The position numbers and the translations under genes are program-made. DNA of 64,000 nt from Halocaridina rubra (taxonomy: Eukaryota; Arthropoda; Malacostraca; Decapoda; Atyidae): NCBI GenBank assembly GCA_037179515.1, contig JAXCGZ010009467.1, positions 136,001 to 200,000 of the forward strand. The letters are read 5' to 3'. Under the pieces are notes generated by a model. That model worked only from the letters and a program-made list of their open reading frames with translations. It had not been told where the DNA came from and made no database searches. Every line of letters begins with the position of its first letter. Position 1 is the first letter of the stretch. Positions 47,465-57,128 of the stretch are shown in pieces.

Positions 47465-50287
47465 TTGTTATACACAAATGCTGATGGATTAGCTGGTAAG
47501 GCAGTAGAATTAAAAGATAGGATTCACAACAGTAAGGCAGATATAGTAGCAATTACAGAGACTAAGTTGAGTGAGGACATAAACAGTGTCACAGTTTTTC
47601 CTAAGGGCTTCAGAATACTAAGGGTCGAAAGATCTGAGAGGACTGGTGGAGGGATAGCACTGCTCATAAGTGAGAGGATTCAAGTTGAAGAGATAAACTT
47701 GGCTATAGAAAGTGAGTTCAGGGAATTTCTTGTTGCTCGCATAAATACTGGGTCAGAGAGCATTATAATAACTGTTGTATACAACCCACCAAGGAACCAA
47801 AATAGGCTTGAAATTTATGAGGAAAGTCATATAGGTACGATTGAAGTCATAAACTCAGTTGTTAACATGGCGCGGGAGAAAAAATGTAGGATTTTGATTA
47901 TGGGAGACTTTAATCATAAAGAGATAGATTGGATAAATCTTGACCCACACAGTGGTGAGGACTCCTTTGGGGCAAGATTCCTAGATTGCGTACAAGGGAA
48001 TTTCCTACACCAACATGTAATGGAACCAACAAGAGCCAGGGGTGGGGATGAGCCATCACTACTTGATCTGGTGTTCACAGATAATGTGTTGGATATTGAA
48101 AATATTGAGTATGAACCACCAATTGGAAAGAGTGACCACTGTGTGTTGTTGATGGAGTATATCATTGAAGACATTCTTCCTGAGAGTAGAGGCACTGAGG
48201 ACATGAGGAGGAACTATCAGAAAGGAGATTACATCAAAATGAATGAGCTTTTTGCAGTTATTGACTGGAGAACCTTATTTTACAACAAATCTGTACAAGA
48301 AATGTATGACATCTTTTGTGAGAAATATGGGAAGATTGTAGATTGCTGCATACCTGTCACCAAAGTAGGTGTAATTCATGCCAGAGAGAAATGGTTCGAT
48401 AATGGGTGTAAAAGAGCTAAGGAGTGGAGAGACAAATGCTGGAAAAGGTATAGGAGGAGAAAAAACATAAATGCCTGGCAAACCTACAAAAGAGCAAGAA
48501 ATGACTACCTAAGTAAAAGGAGAGAGGCAGAGAGAGATTATGAGAGGGACATCACCAGGAAGGCGAAAGAAAATCCCAAGCTTTTCCACAGCTTTATCAG
48601 AGGAAAACTGAAGGTAAAAGAACAGGTTTTAAGGCTAAAGAGAGCGGATGGAAGCATCACTGAGACGGACGAAGAGATCTGCAAAGAATTGAACAAGGAG
48701 TTTCAGTCAGTATTTACAGTAGAAAATACCCCACCCCCTCAGATTGCAGTGATAGAAGCTCAAGGGCCGGTATTAGAGAACATCAACCTTACAGCCACAG
48801 AGGTATGCAAAGCGCTGATGGATTTAGATGTTCATAAAGCTACAGGTCCTGATGACATATCCCCTCATGTGCTTAAAAAATGCGCAAACACAATATCAGT
48901 GGCACTAAGTATCATATTTAAGGAGTTATTGGAGTCGGGGGAGATTCCAAGATGCTGGAAACAAGCAAATGTGATACCTATCTTCAAAAAGGGAAGGAGG
49001 GATACGGCTCTGAACTATAGACCAGTTTCCTTGACCAGCATAGTTTGCAAAGTTATGGAGAAACTACTAAGAAAACATATCTCTCTTCACTTGGAATCCT
49101 TCAACTTTTTGTCAGTGAGGCAACATGGCTTCAGAGAAGGAAGATCAACAGTAACAAACTTATTAGAATTTTATGATGAGGTAAGCCAAATCTTACAGGA
49201 AAGAGAGGGCTGGGCAGATTGCATATTCCTAGACTTCCAGAAAGCATTTGACACTGTTCCACATGGGAGACTTATTAGGAAGCTGCAATCAATAGCTAGA
49301 ATAGGTGGAAATGTCTTGGAATGGATAAAAACTTACTTAGAAGGAAGGGAACAGAGGGTTAGAGTAAGACACTCAGTGTCTGAATGGAGAAGAGTTAGTA
49401 GTGGAGTTCCACAGGGTTCAGTTTTAGGGCCACTTTTGTTCCTTGTATATGTAAATGACCTACCAGAGTCTGTAAATTCATTCATGAACATGTTTGCAGA
49501 TGATGCAAAGATTGTGAAGAAAGTAAAAAACGAGAACAATGGTAGAGAACTTCAGGAGGATCTAAATAATCTGCATGAGTGGTCAGAAAAGTGGCTAATG
49601 AAATTCAATACCTCAAAATGTAAGGTGGTGAGAATGGGTACAAGTGCAAGAAGGCCCAAGCTTGACTACTCGGTGGCTGGAGTACAACTTCAGGAGACAG
49701 AAAATGAGAGAGATCTAGGAGTAAACATATTGGCAGATTTGTCTCCAGAAATACATATAAATGGCGTAGTAAGGGCAGCATATCCATTCTTATCAAATGT
49801 AAGGGTAGCCTTCAGGCACATGGACAAGGAAATGTTCAGAAATATTTATGTAACCTATGTGAGGCCAAAACTCGAATATGCAGCCCCCTTTTGGAATCCG
49901 CACTTGAAAAAGCACATAGCTAAGCTTGAAAAAGTTCAAAGACATGCCACAAAACTGGTGCCAGAAATACGCAATCTCGGTTATGATGAGAGGCTGAGGG
50001 AATTAGACTTGCCATCACTCGAAGCTAGAAGAGTAAGGGGGGATATGGTGACAGTCTTTAAATTCCTTCATGGTTATGATAGAGTGGATAGGGATCGATA
50101 TTTCGATATGGCTGGCTCTAGAACTAGAGGTCATAGTTTGAAGCTTCGGAAGAAAACTTGTTTGCAGGATGTAAGGAAATACTTTTTCAGTGTAAGAGTA
50201 GTTGATATTTGGAATTCGCTAAGCGACGAGGTAGTTAATGCTACCTCAATCCATAGTTTTAAGGACAGGTATGATAAGTATCACTAA
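47465..50287 (+). CDS. Family A ORF2: APE-type endonuclease and reverse transcriptase
   Basis: 940 residues from the conserved LLYTNADG, with no stop. The endonuclease has N5 (YTNADG), E32 (ITETKLS), D148 and N150 (IMGDFNH) and D224-H225 (SDHC), the EEP catalytic set. The linker is basic (KRAKEWRDKCWKRYRRRKN). RT spans ~430-700: NYRPVSLTSIVCKVMEKLL, D590 in FLDFQKAFD, SSGVPQGSVLGPLLFL, and D679-D680 in FADDAKIV. The C-terminal ~230 residues (RNIYVTYVRPKLEYAAPFW) are typical of the superfamily. The first codon here is TTG, and the first in-frame ATG lies after half of the endonuclease, so normal AUG initiation would lose the domain. The frame is open back to 47369 and overlaps ORF1, pointing to frameshifted ORF1-ORF2 synthesis. 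Confidence 0.9.
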   Translation: MLYTNADGLAGKAVELKDRIHNSKADIVAITETKLSEDINSVTVFPKGFRILRVERSERTGGGIALLISERIQVEEINLAIESEFREFLVARINTGSESIIITVVYNPPRNQNRLEIYEESHIGTIEVINSVVNMAREKKCRILIMGDFNHKEIDWINLDPHSGEDSFGARFLDCVQGNFLHQHVMEPTRARGGDEPSLLDLVFTDNVLDIENIEYEPPIGKSDHCVLLMEYIIEDILPESRGTEDMRRNYQKGDYIKMNELFAVIDWRTLFYNKSVQEMYDIFCEKYGKIVDCCIPVTKVGVIHAREKWFDNGCKRAKEWRDKCWKRYRRRKNINAWQTYKRARNDYLSKRREAERDYERDITRKAKENPKLFHSFIRGKLKVKEQVLRLKRADGSITETDEEICKELNKEFQSVFTVENTPPPQIAVIEAQGPVLENINLTATEVCKALMDLDVHKATGPDDISPHVLKKCANTISVALSIIFKELLESGEIPRCWKQANVIPIFKKGRRDTALNYRPVSLTSIVCKVMEKLLRKHISLHLESFNFLSVRQHGFREGRSTVTNLLEFYDEVSQILQEREGWADCIFLDFQKAFDTVPHGRLIRKLQSIARIGGNVLEWIKTYLEGREQRVRVRHSVSEWRRVSSGVPQGSVLGPLLFLVYVNDLPESVNSFMNMFADDAKIVKKVKNENNGRELQEDLNNLHEWSEKWLMKFNTSKCKVVRMGTSARRPKLDYSVAGVQLQETENERDLGVNILADLSPEIHINGVVRAAYPFLSNVRVAFRHMDKEMFRNIYVTYVRPKLEYAAPFWNPHLKKHIAKLEKVQRHATKLVPEIRNLGYDERLRELDLPSLEARRVRGDMVTVFKFLHGYDRVDRDRYFDMAGSRTRGHSLKLRKKTCLQDVRKYFFSVRVVDIWNSLSDEVVNATSIHSFKDRYDKYH

Positions 50288-50312
50288 GTCTAAAAATGGA
50301 ACCGATCAGGAG

Positions 50313-50345
50313 ACGGGAAGATACGAGCTTTGGGCTCTTTCCCGT
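50313..50345 (+). promoter_or_regulatory. Conserved 3' UTR hairpin of family A (likely RT recognition element)
   Basis: ACGGGAA at the left pairs with TTCCCGT at the right, and inside these GAGC pairs with GCTC, leaving a small asymmetric bulge (GATAC). The two 14-bp tail units follow six bases later. The same hairpin occurs in all family A 3' ends in the window. In LINEs such as eel UnaL2 a 3' stem-loop with a repeat tail is the RT recognition signal; the same role here is inferred. Confidence 0.65.
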
Positions 50346-50383
50346 AAACACAATTAGGTAATCACAATTAGGTAATCACACAC

Positions 50384-52070
50384 AGGAGTTTCAGTCAGCA
50401 TTTACAGTAGAAAATACCCCACCCCCTCAGATTGCAGAGATAGAAGCTCAAGGGCCGGTATAAGACAACATCAACCTTACAGCCACAGAGGTATGCAAAG
50501 CGCTGATGGATTTAGATGTTCATAAAGCTACAGGTCCTGATGAAATATCCCCTCATGTACTTAAGAAATGCGCAAACTCAATATCAGTGGCACTAAGTAT
50601 CATATTTAAAAAGTCACTGTAGTCAGGGGAGATTCCAAGATGCTGGAAACAAGCAAATGTAATACCTATCTTCAAAAAGGGAAGGAGGGATATGGCTTGG
50701 AACTATAGAACAGTTTCCTTGACCAGCATAGTTTGCAAATTTATGGAGAAACTACTAAGGAAACATATCTCTCTTCACTTGGAATCCTTCAACTTTTTGT
50801 CAGTGAGGCAACATGGCTTCAGAGAAGGTAGATCAGCAGTAACAAACTTATTAGAATTTTATGATGAGGTAAGCCGAATCTTACAGGAGAGAGAGGGCTG
50901 GGCAGATTGCATATTCCTAGACTTCCAGAAAGCGTTTGACACTGTTCCACATGGGAGACTTATTAGGAAGCTGCAATCAATGGCTAGAATAGGTGGAAAT
51001 GTCTTGGAATGGATAAAAACTTGCTTAGAAGGAAGGGAACAGAGGGTTAGAGTACGACACTCAGTGTCTGAATGGAGAAGAGTTAGTAGTGGAGTTCCAC
51101 AGGGTCCAGTTTTAGGGCCACTTTTGTTCCTTGTATATGTAAATGACCTACCAGAGTCTGTAAATTCATTCATGAATATGTTTGCAGAGGATGCAAAGAT
51201 TGTGAAGAAAGTAAAAAACGAGAACAATGGTAGAGAACTTCAGGAGGATCTAAATAGTCTGCATGAGTGGTCAGAAAAGTTTCTAATGAAATTCAATACT
51301 TCAAAATGTAAGGTAATGAGAATAGGTACAAGTGCAAGAAGGCCCAAGCTTGACTACTCGGTGGCTGGAGTACAACTTCAAGAGACAGAAAATGAGAGAG
51401 ATCTAAGAGTAAACATACTGGCAGATTTGTCTCTAGAAATACATATAAATGGCATCTTAAGGGCAGCATATGCATTCTTATCAAATGTAAGGGTAGTCTT
51501 CAGGCACATGGACAAGGAAATGTTCAGAAATATTTCTGTAACCTATGTGAGGCCAAAACTCGAATATGCAGCCCCTTTTGGAATCCGCACTTGAAAAAGC
51601 ACATAGCTAAGCTTGAAAAAGTTCAAAGACATGCCACGAAACTGGTGCCAGAAATACGCAATCTCAGTTATGATGAGAGGCTGAGAGAATTAGACTTACC
51701 ATCACTCGAAGCTAGAAGATTGAGGGGGGGATATGGTGACAATCTTTAAATTCCTTCATGGTTATGATAGAGTGGATAGGGATCGATATTTTGATATGGT
51801 TGGCTCTAGAACTAGAGGTCATAGTTTGAAGCTTCGTAAGAAAACTTCTTTGCAGGATGTAAGGAAATACTTTTTCAGTGTAAGAGTAGTTGATAATTGG
51901 AATTGGCTAAGCGAGGAGGTAGTTAATGCTATCTCAATCCATAGTTTTAAGTACAAGTATGATAAGCATCACTAAGTACAAAATGGAACCGATCAGGAGA
52001 CGAGAAGATACGAGCTTTAGGCTCTTTCCCGTAAACACAATTAGGTAATTACAATTGGGTAATTACACAC
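50384..52070 (+). mobile_element. Family A copy 2 of a head-to-tail array, 5'-truncated
   Basis: It starts directly after the ACACA that follows the full-length element, at the region encoding EFQSAFTVENTPPPQ of ORF2. It ends with tail units of the TTAC type at about 52040-52068, again followed by CACACAGG. In-frame stops (TAA near 50461, TAG near 50619), a missing base near 51572 and a seven-G run at 51724-51730 break it. The RT motif reads FAEDAKIV instead of FADD. Confidence 0.88.
50692..51975 (+). pseudogene. Family A ORF2 RT region, mutated catalytic motif
   Basis: An open frame (50692-51594) has FLDFQKAFD but FAEDAKIV, so one of the two catalytic aspartates is replaced. A one-base deletion near 51572 ends the frame (AAPFGIRT), and the last 80 residues (51733-51975) lie in another frame after a seven-G run. 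It is not functional. Confidence 0.85.
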
Positions 52071-52072
52071 AG

Positions 52073-52478
52073 GCAGAGAGAGACTATGAGAGGGACATCA
52101 CAAGGAAGGCTAAAGAAAACCCAACTTTTCCACAGCTTTATCAGAGGAAAACTGAAGGTAAAAGAACAGGTTTTAAGGCTTAAGAGAGCAGCTGAAAGTA
52201 TCACTGAGACGGATGAAGAGATCTGCAAAGAATTGAACAAGGAGTTTCAGTCAGTATTTACAGTAGAAAATATCTCACCCCTCCAGATTGCAGAGATAGA
52301 AGCTCATGGACAGGTCTTAGAGATCATCAGCCTTTCAGCCACAGAGGTATGCAAAGCGCTGATGGAGTTTGATGTCCATAAAGCTACAGGTCCTTATGAT
52401 ATATTCTCTCATGTACTCTAAAAATGCGCAAACTCAATATCAGTGGAACTAAGTATCATATATAAAAAGTCACTGGAG

Positions 52479-52480
<2 letters not shown>
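52073..52480 (+). mobile_element. Family A copy 3 of the array, cut by (TA)n
   Basis: After CACACA it starts at AGGCAGAGAGAGACTATGAG in the ORF2 linker and runs to the KSLES region before the RT. There the sequence passes into (TA)n. The frame 52086-52421 is open but divergent (YDIFSHVL instead of DDISPHVL). The 3' part is missing. Confidence 0.82.

Positions 52481-52572
<92 letters not shown>
52481..52572 (+). repeat. (TA)n microsatellite
   Basis: About 92 bp of TA replacing the rest of the family A copy at 52073-52480. Confidence 0.95.
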
Positions 52573-52576
<4 letters not shown>

Positions 52577-52584
52577 TTTAGCGA

Positions 52585-52690
52585 ATAAAAGAAAATAAAT
52601 ATGCAACCGGCCAGGAGCGGGGAGTTACGAGCATACGGATCTTTTCTGTGACCACAGAAGGTAAATAAAATCAGGTAAATTCAAACACAC
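52585..52690 (+). mobile_element. 3' UTR and tail of a divergent family A relative
   Basis: The order of blocks mirrors the family A 3' UTR: GCAACCGGCCAGGAGCGGGG, then AGTTACGAGC, then GATCTTTTCTGTG, then two diverged tail units (AGGTAAATAAAATC, AGGTAAATTC) and an ACACACGCACACA run. It appears to be the end of a sister element whose body is missing. Confidence 0.55.
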
Positions 52691-52998
52691 GCACACATGA
52701 TACACATTATCACGCAAGAGTTTACAAGTAAAATGCTTTTGCGAAGGTTCCAAAATGAGGATTCTGAATCGATATAAGAGAATCTCACTCAGCGATGCAC
52801 TCTTTTCCCTCATGTCTCTCTCTTTTTTTTTTCTTAACGTTCTGCTCTCTTTCCTCTTTCGCTCTCTCTTAAATTGCCCCGTTTCCCATCGTCAAAGGCG
52901 TTATAAACTATAAAGGGCAAAAAGCTGAGGAGGAAATCTCGAATATCTGTAATTATGGCAGAACTGAAATTTTTACTGCAGTACATCATCGTCATCAC
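52691..52998. other. No gene seen
   Basis: About 300 bp with a short T/C-rich patch near 52815-52870 and no recognisable feature. Confidence 0.5.
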
Positions 52999-52999
52999 A

Positions 53000-53087
<88 letters not shown>

Positions 53088-53095
53088 TATTACTA

Positions 53096-53133
<38 letters not shown>

Positions 53134-53156
53134 TATTATTAATATTATTCTTATTC

Positions 53157-53193
<37 letters not shown>
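52999..53193 (+). repeat. (ATT)n microsatellite, left of a foldback element
   Basis: About 195 bp of ATT with interruptions (ACTATTG near 53092, TTAATATT near 53140). Confidence 0.95.
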
Positions 53194-54428
<1,235 letters not shown>

Positions 54429-54707
54429 TTATTATCATAACAGAAATATGTATCTTCCTCTGCTCCATGAGTCATATATAATAATTTAATAAATTTGGTT
54501 TTACACACACACACACATACACATCAAATTACCACCATAGTCAAATTTTTAAGTTAAGATGTGTGTTACCAGAAAAGAGATAAGTTGAGTTACTAAATAG
54601 CACTTCTATGAAGATATAAAAATTCTGTGTGAAGCTTAAATAAAAGTTTTTCTCTCTTTTTTTCTTTTTCTCTTCTTTCCATATTCTCTGAGAAGGAGAA
54701 CATAAAA

Positions 54708-55788
54708 ATGAGGCCATCTCTGTCTCAAACCTCTCCTACCCATGGGTCGGGAGGAGGGGTAGCAATTAGGAGACTAAAACAGAAAATCAAGGATTTAGAG
54801 GCAACGGTTATAAGCCCTGATGATAAAATTCAGAATATGGATAGAGAAATGAAAGAGAATGAAACACTCAGAGAGCAAATAAGACTGCTGGAGGAAGCAA
54901 ATAAAGCACAAGGGCAGGAGAGAAAGGAACTAGAAAAACGAATAAAGAAGCTGGAAGGGGAAAAGAGTGAACTAGAAACCAGAATTTCTAAATAAGAAGA
55001 TAAAAACAAACAGCTGAATGACAACCTAAAGGAATTAGACGTTAGTTCACTTATCTCTTCTGAGAGAGACGAGATTGCTGCTTGGAATGTCCAGATTAAG
55101 GAAAACATTGAACAGTTTAGAAAAGAGTTCCAGGACCTGAAAATGGAACTTGATGACATGAAAACTTCCTTTGCTGATGCACTAAAGGGGAATGTGGCAG
55201 TAAAAGAGGCTGTAAAGGTGGTGGCACTGGAAAACATACAAACAGTTGACTATAAAGAGACAGTAATCGAAAAAATGAAAGACGTTGTGATGGAAAGGGC
55301 AAACCCACTGATCAAACAGGCCCTTGATAAAGAGAAGACAATGGTAATCTCAGGCATAAGCGAATCCCAGGAGCCAACATGGCAGGGGAGACTTGAAGAA
55401 AATAAAGCTAGGGTTATGGGCATGATAAGAAAGCTTGGAATAGTTTGTGGTCCTGAGGATATTGTAAACATTCACCAATTAGGCAAATATTCGAGGGAAG
55501 GAAAGCCGAGACCAACAAAATTAACCTTTGAGAGAGGGGAAACATGTAGGGAAATATTGTTGAGAAAAAAAAAGTCTAAAAGACCTTCAAGAATTCAAAG
55601 AAGTGTTCATTAGACGATACAGAACACAGGAAGAGATGGGAAAGATCAAAAACTTGTTGGAAGAGGCAAGAAGGTTAAATGAGGAAAGAAATGAAGAAGA
55701 GAAGAAAAATTTTCATTTTAGAGTTCTTCCAGACAAAGGGGGGATAAAGAAGATAATGACAGAAGATCAGGGGATGGAGCCTCATTAA
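54708..55788 (+). pseudogene. Family A ORF1, first unit of the chimera, broken
   Basis: It starts with the same MRPSLSQTSPTHG as the intact ORF1, but a TAA at 54993-54995 interrupts the coiled coil, and an extra A in an A run near 55562 shifts the frame before the FIRRYRTQEEMG end. The slippery heptamer is retained near 55706, but the -1 frame then meets a TAG, so this unit could not make ORF2 by frameshifting. Confidence 0.85.
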
Positions 55789-55789
55789 G

Positions 55790-56497
55790 ATTGTTATACA
55801 CAAATGCTGATGGATTAACTGGTAAGGCAGTAGAATTAAAAGATAGGATTCACAACAGTAAGGCAGATATAGTAGCAATTACAGAGACTAAGTTGAGTGA
55901 GGACATAAACAGTGTCACAGTTTTCCTAAGGGCTTCAGAATATTAAGGGTTGAAAGATCTGAGAAAGCTGGTGGAGGGATAGCACTGCTCATAAGTGAAA
56001 GGATTCAGGTTGAAGAAATAAACTTGGCTATAGAAAGTGAGTTCAAGGAATTTCTTGTTGCGCGCATAATTACTGGGTCAGAGAGCATTATAATAACTGT
56101 TGTATATAACCCACCAAGGAACCAGAATAGGCTAGAAGTTTATGAGGAAAGTCATATAGGTACTATTGAAGTCATAAACTCAGTTGTTAACATGGCACGG
56201 GAAAAAAAATGTAGAATTTTGATTATGGGAGATTTTAATCATAAAGAGATAGATTGCATAAATCTTGACCCACACAGTGGTGAGGACTCATTCAGGGCAA
56301 GATTCCTAGATTGCGTACAAGGGAATTTCCTACACCAACATGTAATGGAACCAACGAGGGCCAGGGGTGGGGATGAACCATCACTACTTAATCTAGTATT
56401 CACAGATAATGTGTTGGATATTGAAAAAATTGAGTATGAACCACCAATTGGAAAGAGTGACCACTGTGTGTTGTTGATGGAGTATATCATTGAAGAT
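55790..56497 (+). pseudogene. Family A ORF2 endonuclease, first unit of the chimera, broken
   Basis: It starts with LLYTNADGLTGK. A missing T near 55921 shifts the frame in the VTVFPKGF segment. The rest (56024 on) is open through GDFNH and SDHC and then fuses in frame to ORF1 of the second unit at IIED-MKTSFADAL. Confidence 0.85.
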
Positions 56498-57126
56498 ATG
56501 AAAACTTCCTTTGCTGATGCACTAAAGGGGAATGTGGCAGTAAAAGAGGCTGTAAAGGTGGTGGCACTGGAAAACATACAAACAGTTGACTATAAAGAGA
56601 CAGTAATCGAAAAAATGAAAGACGTTGTGATGGAAAGGGCAAACCCACTCATCAGACAGGCACTTGATAAGGAGAAGACAGTGGTAATCTCAGGCATAAG
56701 CAAATCCCAGGAGCCAACATGGCAGGGGAGACTTGAAGAAAATAAAGCTAGGGTTGTAGACCTGATAAGAAAGCTTGGAGTAGTTTGTGGTCCTGAGGAT
56801 ATTGTAAACATACACCAACTAGGTAAATATTCGAGGGAAGGAAAGCCGAGACCAACAAAAGTAACCTTTGAGAGAGGAGAAACATGTAGGGAAATATTGT
56901 TGAGAAGAAAAGTCTAAAAGACCTTCAAGAATTCAAAGAAGTGTTCATTAGACGATACAGAACACAGGAAGAGATGGGAAACATCAAAAACTTGTTGCAA
57001 GAGGCAAGAAGGTTAAATGATGAAAGAAATGAAGAACAGAAGAAAAATTTTCTTTACAGAGTTCTTCCAGACAAAGGGGAGATAAAGAAGATAATGACAG
57101 AAGATCTGGGGATGGGGCCTCATTAA
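56498..57126 (+). pseudogene. Family A ORF1, second unit, N-terminally truncated and frameshifted
   Basis: It begins at MKTSFADALKGN, without the coiled coil, and carries the RRM-like part. Loss of one A in the A run near 56905 ends the frame, and the last segment (56941-57126) continues in another frame. The heptamer A AAT TTT is at 57045-57051, and the -1 frame is open into ORF2. Confidence 0.85.
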
Positions 57127-57128
57127 GA

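Larger units (their letters stand above)
45466..50383 (+). mobile_element. Family A non-LTR: full-length, both ORFs intact
   Basis: This is the most complete copy in the window. An (AC)n run at 45450-45465 precedes it, then a ~915-bp 5' UTR. This 5' end is provisional because no second copy extends that far; the 54538 copy matches from 46194. ORF1 is 46383-47462 and ORF2 is 47465-50287, overlapping in the -1 frame. The 3' UTR holds the hairpin 50313-50345 and two tail units (50352-50379), followed by ACACA. No stop or frameshift breaks either ORF, and RT and endonuclease motifs are intact, so it could be competent. The clade call (CR1/Daphne-like) rests on ORF1 coiled coil, EEP endonuclease, RT style and repeat tail. 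Confidence 0.88.
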
